18,571 nt of DNA from Candidatus Sulfotelmatobacter sp. (GCA_030151135.1 JASLEQ010000055.1:1-18571); one strand, 5' to 3'; positions 7,373 through 15,136 are shown, counted from the stretch's first letter. The notes: generated from the sequence alone by a model not told the origin. Program-made: numbers and translations.

Positions 7373-9757
7373 TTACTCGCCGTACGGGACCCAGATGTTT
7401 TTTACCTGGACCGCATGCTCCAGGAACCAGCGCCCTTCCGCGATGGCGGGATTAAACCAGTCGATCGCACGGCCTTCATTGGTCCAAACCTGCTTCAGGT
7501 TCCCCACCGACATTGCCTTGGCGCTAGCCACAGTCGCATCATCCCCGTAGCACCATAGGGCGTCGATTTCATCGTGCTCCGCCAATGTCTTCAGCAATTG
7601 GGAAACATACCCGGTGACAATGTTCACTGCTCCACCGGGAAGATCGCTCGTGTCGAAGAGTTGATAGAGATCGCCGGTGATCAACGGATAGGATTCTGAC
7701 GGGATTGCGACCACCGTGTTTCCCATGGCTAAAAGCGGCATCACCAGAGATAGAAATCCCAGCAGCGGCGCTTCCGCGGGACAGATTACCCCGACCGTTC
7801 CAATCGGTTCATTCATCGCGATCGCGATATTCCGGAACGGCGGGTTGTGAACAGCGCCATCGAACTTGTCAGCCCATGCCGCGTAGGAAAAGATGCGCTC
7901 GATCCCGAGATCGATTTCGCGAGTAGCTTGTTGCTCGCCAACTACCGCTCCCATGCGGCCGATCACTTCATTGCGGCGCAGCGCAAGATTCTCAGCGCAG
8001 TAGTAAAGCACCTGGGCACGATTGTGCGCCGTGGCTTTCGACCACGCCGATGCTTTTCGCGCCGCTTCTACCGCGTTGCGAATGTCTTTGCGATTCCCGA
8101 GCGGCGCTTCCCCCAGCAAGCGGCCGTCAGACGAGCGCACTTCCATGCTGTAGCCTGAGTCCGGACGTGCCTGCTTGCCCCCAATGTAGAGCTTCACCGT
8201 CCGGTCGATTCCGGGGACCGCGGAAGTTGACTCCTCATCTGGTTCCTGCGCCGATTTTCTCGGGCTCAGCGCGAGCTTGGGCGCTTTGCTGAGCCAAGCC
8301 GGCTGCACATATTCCAGCAGGCCTTCGCGACCACCTTCGCGGCCGTATCCGCTCTCCCGATATCCGCCAAATCCGCAGGCCGCATCGAACAGGTTCGTGC
8401 AGTTCACCCATACCACGCCGGATTTCAGTTGCGCCGCGACGTGAAGCGCGACGTTAATGTTCTCGCTCCATACGCAGGAGGCGAGCCCGTACACGGTATT
8501 GTTCGCGAGTTCGACGGCCTCCTGCGGCGTGCGGAAGGTCATCGCCGCCAGAACGGGACCGAAGATTTCCTGCTGCGCAACGATTGAAGTCGGATGAACG
8601 TTGCTGAGAAGTGTCGGCGGAAAATAAAAGCCGCGCGATGGAAGCGTGAGTTGCGGCTGCCAGCACGTCGCGCCCTCCGCGACGCCTTGCGCTACCATCT
8701 TCTGAATCCGGTCCAGTTGGACCCGGGCCACGATGGCGCCGATGTCGATCGCTTTATCGAGCGGAGATCCGATTCGCAAAGTATTCATGCGGTCGCGTAT
8801 CTTCGAAATCAGCGTTTCGGCGATACTCTCCTGCATCAGGAGGCGTGATCCCGCGCAGCAGACTTGTCCTTGATTGAACCAGATTCCGTCGACTAATCCT
8901 TCCACCGCGCTGTCGAGATCGGCATCTTCAAAAATGATGAAGGGCGACTTGCCGCCAAGTTCCAGTGACAACCGTTTATGGCTCGTAGCAGTCGCGCTAC
9001 GGATGGCGCGGCCGACTTCCGTCGATCCGGTAAACGCGATCTTGTCGACGTCCGGATGTTTGACCAGCGCTTCCCCGGTCGAACCATCACCCGTCACAAT
9101 GTTCACGACGCCTGCCGGGATCCCGGCTTCCTGGCAAAGTTCGGCAAACAGAAGCGCGGTGAGCGGCGTGAACTCTGCCGGCTTCAGCACGACTGTATTC
9201 CCGGTTGCAAGTGCCGGCGCGATTTTCCACGCCAACATCAGCAGCGGGAAGTTCCATGGGATGATTTGCCCGACCACGCCGCAGGGTTCGTAATCGGCAA
9301 ATTCCTGCGAAAAAATCTGCGCCCAGCCGGCGTGATAGTAAAAATGCCGTGCCACCAGCGGAATATCGATGTCGCGGCTTTCGCGGATAGGCTTGCCGTT
9401 ATCCATGGTCTCCAGCACAGCCAGCAGTCGCGAATGCTTCTGCACAAGGCGGGCAAGAGCGTAAAGATACCGTGCGCGGACATGATGCGAGATTGCGCGC
9501 CACTTCGGCGATGCAGATCGAGCAGCTTTGACGGCGAGATCAATGTCAGCCGCGCCACCTTGCGCGACGCTCGCCAGTTTCTCGCCGTTCGAAGGATCGA
9601 GTGTGTCGAAATATTCTCCGGTCGCGGGCGACTTCCACTCCCCGTGAATGAACAGATCGAAACGACGCTGGTGGCGATTCAGCCAAGCTTCGGCTTCTTT
9701 CGGATCTTCCGGAGCCGGTCCGTATTCCATCGCGACGAATTTCTCGGCTATGCTCAT
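7373..9757 (-). CDS. Two-domain ALDH16-type aldehyde dehydrogenase
   Basis: This 794-residue protein carries a complete aldehyde dehydrogenase domain (about 30-490), a linker, and a second, degenerate ALDH-like domain (about 525-794). That is the layout and size of the ALDH16 family (human ALDH16A1 and bacterial homologues). The first domain has all catalytic residues: N169 in IIPWNFPLL, E266 in LSLELGGKSP, C300 in GQVCCAGSR, plus FTGSTEVG and QEIFGPV. In the second domain the WNFP position reads AEAP, and there is no GQxC or GG(K)SP block, so it is non-catalytic and probably structural or for dimerisation. Human ALDH16A1 lost its catalytic Cys; this one kept it, as bacterial members do. ATG 9757 has a weak GAGGG upstream. 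It starts 33 bases after deoC, so cotranscription and an aldehyde from nucleoside breakdown are likely (inference). Confidence 0.88.
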   Translation of the reverse strand: MSIAEKFVAMEYGPAPEDPKEAEAWLNRHQRRFDLFIHGEWKSPATGEYFDTLDPSNGEKLASVAQGGAADIDLAVKAARSASPKWRAISHHVRARYLYALARLVQKHSRLLAVLETMDNGKPIRESRDIDIPLVARHFYYHAGWAQIFSQEFADYEPCGVVGQIIPWNFPLLMLAWKIAPALATGNTVVLKPAEFTPLTALLFAELCQEAGIPAGVVNIVTGDGSTGEALVKHPDVDKIAFTGSTEVGRAIRSATATSHKRLSLELGGKSPFIIFEDADLDSAVEGLVDGIWFNQGQVCCAGSRLLMQESIAETLISKIRDRMNTLRIGSPLDKAIDIGAIVARVQLDRIQKMVAQGVAEGATCWQPQLTLPSRGFYFPPTLLSNVHPTSIVAQQEIFGPVLAAMTFRTPQEAVELANNTVYGLASCVWSENINVALHVAAQLKSGVVWVNCTNLFDAACGFGGYRESGYGREGGREGLLEYVQPAWLSKAPKLALSPRKSAQEPDEESTSAVPGIDRTVKLYIGGKQARPDSGYSMEVRSSDGRLLGEAPLGNRKDIRNAVEAARKASAWSKATAHNRAQVLYYCAENLALRRNEVIGRMGAVVGEQQATREIDLGIERIFSYAAWADKFDGAVHNPPFRNIAIAMNEPIGTVGVICPAEAPLLGFLSLVMPLLAMGNTVVAIPSESYPLITGDLYQLFDTSDLPGGAVNIVTGYVSQLLKTLAEHDEIDALWCYGDDATVASAKAMSVGNLKQVWTNEGRAIDWFNPAIAEGRWFLEHAVQVKNIWVPYGE

Positions 9758-9790
9758 TCGCCCTCTATCTTCCGTCTTGCTCTATTCGCG

Positions 9791-10846
9791 TTACGCAAGT
9801 GGGTGACGATAATCCGCTGAATACCTGCCGGTCGCATAATGTTCCAACTGGCGCTCGATGTCTCCCAGCAATCCGCTGGCGCCAAAGCGGAACATCTCCG
9901 CGTTCAGCCAAGACTGTCCGAGTTCCTCTTTGATCATCGCCAACCAGTCGAGAGATTGCTTGGCGGTCCGGATGCCTCCCGCCGGTTTGAACCCCACCGC
10001 CATTCCGGTTTGCTGTGCATATTCCCGGATCGCGCGCAGCATCACCAGCGTGACCGGCAAGGTAGCATTCGTCGCCTCCTTGCCCGTGGATGTTTTGATG
10101 AAGTCAGCGCCCGCCATCATCGCAACCGCGCTCGCGCGCGCAACATTGCGGAAGGTGAGCAAATCGCCGGTCCCCAGGATCACTTTCATGTGCGCGGCTC
10201 CGCAGGCTTGCTTGAATGCCGCGACTTCGTCGTACAGTGCCTGCCATCGTCCGCCAAAAACGTGGGCCCGCGTGATGACCACATCGATCTCTTGTGCTCC
10301 CGCTTCAACCGATCGGCGAATTTCCGCCACCCGCTCCGCCAGCGGCGATAGTCCCGCCGGAAAACCCGTCGACACCGCGGCGACCCGCACGCCGCTCCCC
10401 TCCAGCGCACTCAACGCCGTTTCCACAAACACGTGATAGACGCAAATCGCGGCGACCTTGATGTGAAGGTCCTCAATCCCAAGCTTTTTTACCAGTTCAT
10501 GCTGGATCGGCTGCTTGCCTTTCGCGCACAAACGACGAACGCGTTCGTCGGTGTCGTCGCCTGAAAGCGTCGTCAGGTCCATGCATGAGATCGCGCGTAG
10601 AAGCCATGCCGCCTGCCAATCTTTTTTGACGGTTCGCCTCGCGGCTTGGGATTGTGCCCGACGTTCAACCGCGCTGGTATTGACTCGGACATTCTGCACC
10701 CACTCGAGATCCAGCGGAATGCCGCGGTTTCGAAGAAGTGGGCGGCCGTTCAGTGTTGCGATCGCGTCCGTTCCTTCAAGGTCGCGAGACGCCCCTACCG
10801 AAGCCGGAGGAGGCGTGTGCTTTGCAAAATCGTGATGGGCCGGCAT
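9791..10846 (-). CDS. deoC: Deoxyribose-phosphate aldolase, long human-type form
   Basis: This class I aldolase splits 2-deoxyribose-5-phosphate into glyceraldehyde-3-phosphate and acetaldehyde. The 351-residue length is about 90 longer than E. coli DeoC. The extra N-terminal part (NRGIPLDLEWV, ARRTVKKDWQAAWLL, DLTTLSGDDT) closely resembles what I recall of vertebrate DERA, so this is the long eukaryote-like subtype. The Schiff-base Lys is K251 in FIKTSTGKE, the second Lys is K287 in GFKPAGGIR, and the acid is D188 in EIDVV. An oddity is that the usual CVYP reads CVYH here (residues 135-138). The ATG at 10846 has GGAAGG nine bases upstream. It is first in the minus-strand run with two aldehyde dehydrogenases and divergent from the cytidine deaminase operon. 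It feeds carbon from deoxynucleosides into glycolysis. Confidence 0.95.
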   Translation of the reverse strand: MPAHHDFAKHTPPPASVGASRDLEGTDAIATLNGRPLLRNRGIPLDLEWVQNVRVNTSAVERRAQSQAARRTVKKDWQAAWLLRAISCMDLTTLSGDDTDERVRRLCAKGKQPIQHELVKKLGIEDLHIKVAAICVYHVFVETALSALEGSGVRVAAVSTGFPAGLSPLAERVAEIRRSVEAGAQEIDVVITRAHVFGGRWQALYDEVAAFKQACGAAHMKVILGTGDLLTFRNVARASAVAMMAGADFIKTSTGKEATNATLPVTLVMLRAIREYAQQTGMAVGFKPAGGIRTAKQSLDWLAMIKEELGQSWLNAEMFRFGASGLLGDIERQLEHYATGRYSADYRHPLA

Positions 10847-11030
10847 GTGACGTTGCCTTCCGGGATGCTCCCCGCGCCTCTACGCGGTGGTGCGTTGAGT
10901 TGCATTGTACGGCAGGGAACGCCGCAACGCGAATGCCTGGCCTCGCGACCGGCAACGTGTGTGTGCGAAGGTTTACAATGACGCACGATTGCCAGTTCCC
11001 AGTTCCATGTTGCGTGGGTAGAGGGCTTTT
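10847..11030. promoter_or_regulatory. Divergent deoC/cdd promoter region with GTTGC half-sites
   Basis: This 184-base gap must drive both operons. A TACAAT -10 box lies on the plus strand at 10974-10979, about 50 bases before the cdd start, and another on the minus strand at 10904-10909, about 60 bases before deoC. Neither has a convincing -35 box, as expected for activator-dependent or weak promoters. The gap holds five GTTGC/GCAAC pentamers: plus strand at 10852-10856, 10899-10903 and 11009-11013; minus strand at 10924-10928 and 10952-10956. The copy at 10899-10906 reads GTTGCATT and overlaps the deoC -10 box. ACGTTGCC (10850-10857) and GGCAACGT (10951-10958) form an exact inverted repeat. 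A LacI/CytR-like regulator is the natural guess; none is encoded in the window. Confidence 0.45.
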
Positions 11031-11447
11031 TTGACAAAGAAGAAGGCCAAGCCGTCGAACGCTGTGCGCAAGAATTTGGAGAAAGCTGCGGCACGCGTCA
11101 TGAAAAATGCCCACGCGCCCTATTCGAATTTCCACGTCGGTTCGGCCATTCTTCTTACCAACGGCGAAATCTTCACCGGCTGCAATGTCGAGAACGCCTC
11201 TTATGGCATGACAAACTGCGCCGAGCGTACTGCAATTTTTTCCGCGGTCGCAACCCTTGGTCCGAAAATTGAAATCCAGGCCGTGGCTGTGACAAACGAC
11301 CACGGCGTCGCCTGCTCTCCCTGTGGCGCGTGCCGCCAGGTGATTTATGAATTCGGACCGAATGCGACAATTTACTTCCAGGGCTCCGACGGACCGAGGC
11401 AGGCGCACATTACTGAACTTCTTCCGGAAGGATTTCGCCTCAAGTGA
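11031..11447 (+). CDS. cdd: Cytidine deaminase
   Basis: This zinc enzyme deaminates cytidine and deoxycytidine to uridine and deoxyuridine. The 138-residue product is the short homotetrameric type (Bacillus Cdd is 136). The zinc ligands are C63, C98 and C101 and the catalytic Glu is E65, in the blocks NCAERTAIF and CSPCGACRQV. HAPYSNFHVGSA and GCNVENASYG bind the nucleoside. The start is a TTG at 11031 with GAGGG five bases upstream (11021-11025). The first in-frame ATG (11100) would remove the N-terminal helix, so TTG is preferred. Its stop overlaps the GTG start of the nucleoside phosphorylase (GTGA at 11444-11447), so the two are translationally coupled. The product feeds directly into that phosphorylase. 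Confidence 0.95.
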   Translation: MTKKKAKPSNAVRKNLEKAAARVMKNAHAPYSNFHVGSAILLTNGEIFTGCNVENASYGMTNCAERTAIFSAVATLGPKIEIQAVAVTNDHGVACSPCGACRQVIYEFGPNATIYFQGSDGPRQAHITELLPEGFRLK

Positions 11448-12796
11448 GCCATCCCAATACTGCGCAGAACTTCCGCGCGATTGAAGTCATCCGCAAAAAG
11501 CGGGATGGCTGCGAGTTGACACGCGCCGAGATTGGAGCGCTCATCAATGCCTACACGGAGGGCGGCGTTCCCGACTACCAGGTCTCAGCCTGGCTCATGG
11601 CGACGTTCCTGCGCGGACTGACAAAGGCCGAAACCGCAGCGCTCACCGACGTCATGCTGCACTCGGGCGAGGTCCTTGATCTCTCGTCGCTGCCCGGAAC
11701 TAAGGTCGACAAACATTCGACCGGTGGAGTGGGTGACAAGACCTCTCTCGTGCTTGCTCCCTTGGTGGCGGCTGCCGGCGTTAAGGTTCCCATGATCAGT
11801 GGCCGCGGCCTCGGGCACACGGGCGGCACGCTCGACAAATTAGAGTCCATTCCCGGATTCAATGTGAACCTGCCGGTCTCGGAATTCCGCCGTGTGCTCG
11901 AAACGTGTGGTTGCGCCATGATCGGGCAAACCGCTGAAATTGCTCCCGCCGATCGTAAGCTCTATGCCCTGCGCGATGTCACGGCCACCGTCGAGAGTCC
12001 CTACCTAATCTGCGCCTCCATCATGAGCAAAAAACTGGCGGAGGGCATCGACGCCCTGCTTCTCGACGTGAAAACCGGCTCAGGCGCTTTCATGAAGCGC
12101 GAAGAGGACGCCGTTTTCCTGGCAGAACTCATGGTCCAAACCGGCGAACGCATGGGAAAGCACGTGGTCGCCCTCATCACCGATATGGACCAGCCGTTGG
12201 GGAACATGATCGGCAACGCACTCGAGGTCGTCGAGGTCATCGACATCCTGCGCGGAAAGGGCCCCGAAGATTTGCGCGAGTTGTGTTTGCATCTCGCAGG
12301 CTGGATGCTCCGGCTCGGCGGCGCTTCCAAGAGCGTTGCGGAAGGAAAGCAGACCAGTGCCGACCTGATCTCGTCCGGAAAAGCTTTGCAAAAGTTTCGC
12401 GAGCTCATCGAACTGCAAGGTGGAGACCCCAACGTGGTCGATGCCCCTGCAAAACTGCCGCAGGCGAACTACAGGATGACCGTCACATGTCCCGACTCCG
12501 GCTACATCACCGCCATGCAGTGTGATCAGGTCGGCATCGCGGGAGTCATTCTCGGTGCCGGACGGCAGCGCAAGGAAGATTCCGTTGATCCCGCCGTTGG
12601 CATCGTCCTGCATAAGAAAGTTGGCGATGGCGTGAAATCAGGAGAAGCTGTGGCTACCCTTCATTACAATTCGCAGGTGCGGGCCGAGGAAGCGAGCCAG
12701 TTGCTCGCGCAGAGTTATAAGTTCTCCAACGCACCTCCCGCGAAGAAACGCCCGCTCATCCATCGCGTTATCGGCAAATCCGGGGAGAAAGACTAA
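11444..12796 (+). CDS. deoA: Thymidine / pyrimidine-nucleoside phosphorylase
   Basis: This enzyme phosphorolyses thymidine, deoxyuridine and perhaps uridine to the base and (deoxy)ribose-1-phosphate. It has 450 residues, compared with 440 for E. coli DeoA and 433 for Bacillus Pdp. The family signature SGRGLGHTGGTLDKLE lies at 119-134 and the phosphate loop KHSTGGVGDKTS at 90-101. The base-binding residues R177, S192 and K196, in YALRDVTATV and SIMSKKLA, match E. coli R171, S186 and K190 with a constant offset. The sequence alone does not separate strict thymidine phosphorylase (deoA) from the broader Pdp type, so the symbol is tentative. The GTG start at 11444 overlaps cdd and is preceded by GGAAGGA (11426-11432). 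The stop overlaps the ATG of the nucleoside permease (TAATG). Confidence 0.92.
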   Translation: MSHPNTAQNFRAIEVIRKKRDGCELTRAEIGALINAYTEGGVPDYQVSAWLMATFLRGLTKAETAALTDVMLHSGEVLDLSSLPGTKVDKHSTGGVGDKTSLVLAPLVAAAGVKVPMISGRGLGHTGGTLDKLESIPGFNVNLPVSEFRRVLETCGCAMIGQTAEIAPADRKLYALRDVTATVESPYLICASIMSKKLAEGIDALLLDVKTGSGAFMKREEDAVFLAELMVQTGERMGKHVVALITDMDQPLGNMIGNALEVVEVIDILRGKGPEDLRELCLHLAGWMLRLGGASKSVAEGKQTSADLISSGKALQKFRELIELQGGDPNVVDAPAKLPQANYRMTVTCPDSGYITAMQCDQVGIAGVILGAGRQRKEDSVDPAVGIVLHKKVGDGVKSGEAVATLHYNSQVRAEEASQLLAQSYKFSNAPPAKKRPLIHRVIGKSGEKD

Positions 12797-14022
12797 TGGG
12801 ACGCTTTACCGGAATCCTTGGGCTCCTCACTATCCTCTGCCTCGCCTACGCGTTCTCCACGAATCGGCGTGCCATTCGACTCAAAACAGTGGCCTGGGGA
12901 CTAGGCTTGCAATTCCTGTTCGCCATCTTTGTTTTGAGAATCGATGCGGGCCGCGCAATGTTTCAAAAAGCCGGGGACGTCGTGACGCGGTTGCTGAGCT
13001 ATGCCTACGCGGGTTCCCATTTCGTCTTTGGAGATTTGGCGAAGCCAGGTTCCCAGCTGGGATATTTCGCTTTCGGCGTATTGCCTACCGTTATCTTCAT
13101 CGCCGCTTTTTTCGCGGTGCTGTATCACTTCGGTGTCATGCAGATCATCATCCGCATCTTCGCATGGGTGATGACGCGCGTGATGGGAGCGAGCGGTGCA
13201 GAGTCGCTGAACGTCGCAGCGAGCATCTTCATGGGACAAACCGAGGCGCCGCTTACCATACGTCCCTTCCTGCCCGACCTCACGCGATCTGAACTGATGA
13301 CCGTCATGACTAGCGGAATGGCGCACGTTTCTGGCGGAATCATGGCGGCTTATATCGCATTCGGTATCGATCCTAAGCACCTGCTGAGTGCTGTCATCAT
13401 GACTGCGCCCGGTACTCTGCTGATGGCGAAAATGCTGGTCCCGGAGACCGAGCAGGCGAAGACTGCGGGCAAAGTTGTGATGAGCGCGGAGGAAGAGAAG
13501 ACAGAGAAGGAAGAGAACTTGCTGGGTGCCATCGCTCGCGGCACTACCGATGGCCTCCACTTGGCCTTGAACATTGCCGCCATGCTGATTTCTTTCCTCG
13601 CTCTGATCGCGTTGGCAAACGGCATTTTCGGCGGCATTCACAATCATGTGGCCTGGTTTCCCAAGAGTCTCGAACAGGTCTTCGGATACATGTTCGCTCC
13701 CGTGGCATGGGTCATCGGCATCCCCGCACATGATTGCCTTAAAGTCGGTAACCTGCTCGGCACGCGCATGGTCCTGAATGAGTTGGTTGCTTTCTCCATA
13801 CTCGGAGATATCAAGACGTTGCTCGACCCGCGTTCGGTCACGATTGCGACTTTTGCTCTTTGCGGATTCGCGAACCTGAGCTCGATTGGTATTCAGATTG
13901 GCGGAATCGGTGCCTTGGCTCCAAATAAGCGTGGCGAACTGGCAAGGCTCGGGGTGCGGGCTATGTTGGCCGGTACCATGGCAAATTTGATGTCGGCTTC
14001 CATTGCCGGAATGTTGCTATAG
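12796..14022 (+). CDS. nupC: Concentrative nucleoside transporter (NupC/CNT)
   Basis: This inner-membrane symporter takes nucleosides into the cytoplasm with protons or sodium. It has 408 residues, the usual bacterial CNT length. The substrate-site residues known from Vibrio cholerae CNT are present: Q148-T149-E150 in FMGQTEAPL, N328-E329 in VLNELVAF, and N360 and S363 in GFANLSSIGIQIGG. A charged loop (about 215-245, rich in Glu and Lys) splits the two halves. The hydrophobic profile matches a CNT with three N-terminal helices followed by the hairpin-containing transport domain. The ATG overlaps the phosphorylase stop by one base, and GGGGAG (12782-12787) sits eight bases before it. Position in the operon says it supplies substrate to Cdd and the phosphorylase. 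Preference for pyrimidine or purine nucleosides cannot be read with certainty. Confidence 0.93.
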   Translation: MGRFTGILGLLTILCLAYAFSTNRRAIRLKTVAWGLGLQFLFAIFVLRIDAGRAMFQKAGDVVTRLLSYAYAGSHFVFGDLAKPGSQLGYFAFGVLPTVIFIAAFFAVLYHFGVMQIIIRIFAWVMTRVMGASGAESLNVAASIFMGQTEAPLTIRPFLPDLTRSELMTVMTSGMAHVSGGIMAAYIAFGIDPKHLLSAVIMTAPGTLLMAKMLVPETEQAKTAGKVVMSAEEEKTEKEENLLGAIARGTTDGLHLALNIAAMLISFLALIALANGIFGGIHNHVAWFPKSLEQVFGYMFAPVAWVIGIPAHDCLKVGNLLGTRMVLNELVAFSILGDIKTLLDPRSVTIATFALCGFANLSSIGIQIGGIGALAPNKRGELARLGVRAMLAGTMANLMSASIAGMLL

Positions 14023-14043
14023 CGTTTTCTAAAATTACGATCG

Positions 14044-14055
14044 AGGGAATTCCCT
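14044..14055. repeat. Perfect 12-bp palindrome over the nucleoside hydrolase RBS
   Basis: AGGGAATTCCCT is an exact palindrome in the 35-base gap between nupC and the nucleoside hydrolase. Its left arm is the Shine-Dalgarno sequence (GAGGG at 14043-14047) of the GTG start at 14058. It could be an operator or a weak hairpin (four-bp stem, AATT loop) hiding the ribosome-binding site, or chance. Confidence 0.35.
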
Positions 14056-14057
14056 TA

Positions 14058-15107
14058 GTGAAGCGATTCATGGTTCTGGCTGTCTCTCTCGTTGTCACGC
14101 TTCTGTTCGCTTGCAATAACGCGGTTGCAAACACGCCGCAGCGCGTCATCATCGACACCGATCCCGGCATCGACGACGCAATGGCGATCCTGCTGGCACT
14201 CAATTCTCCAGAATTAAAGGTCGAGGCCCTCACCGTGGTGCCCGGAAATGTCGACGGCCGGCAAGGACTCGACAATGCTCTGAAGATCGCTTCTCTGGCG
14301 GGTCGTTGTGATTTGCCTGTTGCCGGAGGAGCGCAGCATCCGCTGAATCAGAAACTCGTCACCGCGCAGTACTGGCACGGGAAAAACGGTCTCGCCGGTG
14401 TCGAATTGCCCGCGAGCAGGTGCAAAGCGGATTCCCGCTTTGGCCCGGATCTCATCATCGAACTCGTGCACAAGTTTCCGCACCAGGTCACCCTCATCCC
14501 GGTCGGCCCATTGACCAACATCGCTCTCGCCGTCTCTAAGGATCCCTCCATCGTTCCTCTGGTGAAAGACGTAGTCATCATGGGTGGATCAATTACCGGC
14601 GGCAACGTGAACGGCGCGGCCGAGGCCAACATCTATGGCGATCCCGAAGCGGCTTCCATCGTCTTCAACGCCGGCTGGATGGTCACGATGATTGGCTCTG
14701 ACGTCGGAGAACGGACGCTGATCACTCGTAAGCATCTGACCGACTTGCAGCAGGCTCACGGTCCCCAGACCGACTTCATTGCGAAGTTGGCGGATTTCTA
14801 CATCACGCGCTCGGAAAAGAGCGGCTATGTCGGTGCTGCCATGTACGACCCGCTGGCGGTAGCAACGGTGATCGATCCTGCGGTTGTGACCCTCAAGGAT
14901 ATGCACGTTGACGTTGAGACCCGGGGCGAGTTCACCCGTGGAGAGACCGTCGCCAACCGCATGGGGTCTGACGAGAACAACGTGCTGCATGGAGATCACT
15001 TCGAGATTGACGGCATCATCGAACTCAAGCCGAATGCTCGCGTGTGCCTGGCCTCGAATGCCGAGCGCTTCTTGCAGTTATTCATCAGCCGCATCAAAGG
15101 CAAATAG
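14058..15107 (+). CDS. Exported nucleoside hydrolase (IU-NH family)
   Basis: It hydrolyses the N-glycosidic bond of nucleosides to free base and ribose. The 349-residue product starts with a signal peptide (MKR, hydrophobic core 5-18, cleavage after AVA at 22-24). A Cys at 19 in LFAC could instead make it a lipoprotein. Either way it should act outside the inner membrane. The calcium motif DTDPGIDD is at 33-40, the Thr ligand is in VGPLTNIA, the ribose-binding AEANIYGDPEAA follows, and the last Ca ligand is D264. The residue before it is Tyr263 (MYDPLA), where characterised members have His. The GTG start at 14058 is about 10 bases after GAGGG; ATG 14070 would be too far and would cut the signal peptide. 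It follows nupC by 35 bases, in the same operon. Base preference is unknown. Confidence 0.92.
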   Translation: MKRFMVLAVSLVVTLLFACNNAVANTPQRVIIDTDPGIDDAMAILLALNSPELKVEALTVVPGNVDGRQGLDNALKIASLAGRCDLPVAGGAQHPLNQKLVTAQYWHGKNGLAGVELPASRCKADSRFGPDLIIELVHKFPHQVTLIPVGPLTNIALAVSKDPSIVPLVKDVVIMGGSITGGNVNGAAEANIYGDPEAASIVFNAGWMVTMIGSDVGERTLITRKHLTDLQQAHGPQTDFIAKLADFYITRSEKSGYVGAAMYDPLAVATVIDPAVVTLKDMHVDVETRGEFTRGETVANRMGSDENNVLHGDHFEIDGIIELKPNARVCLASNAERFLQLFISRIKGK

Positions 15108-15136
15108 TCTTCTGGACCCGCGCGGCTTCGCGCACA

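Noticed and set aside
8978..9820. Open frame of 280 codons on the plus strand
   Set aside because: It lies antisense to the ALDH16-type gene, is rich in Arg and Cys with no recognisable domain, and arises from the codon bias of the opposite strand.
10990..11030. Possible PyrR-binding loop in the cdd leader (GGTAGAGGGCT)
   Set aside because: It only loosely resembles the known PyrR loop consensus, misses key G and A positions, and lacks a flanking stem or attenuator terminator.
12901..13731. Open frame of 276 codons on the minus strand
   Set aside because: Antisense to nupC; its His/Asp/Arg-rich composition is what hydrophobic codons give when read backwards.
15108..15136. Small GC hairpin (GCGCG, loop, CGCGC) between the convergent nucleoside hydrolase and permease
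   Set aside because: Short stem with no T run on either side, so it does not qualify as an intrinsic terminator.
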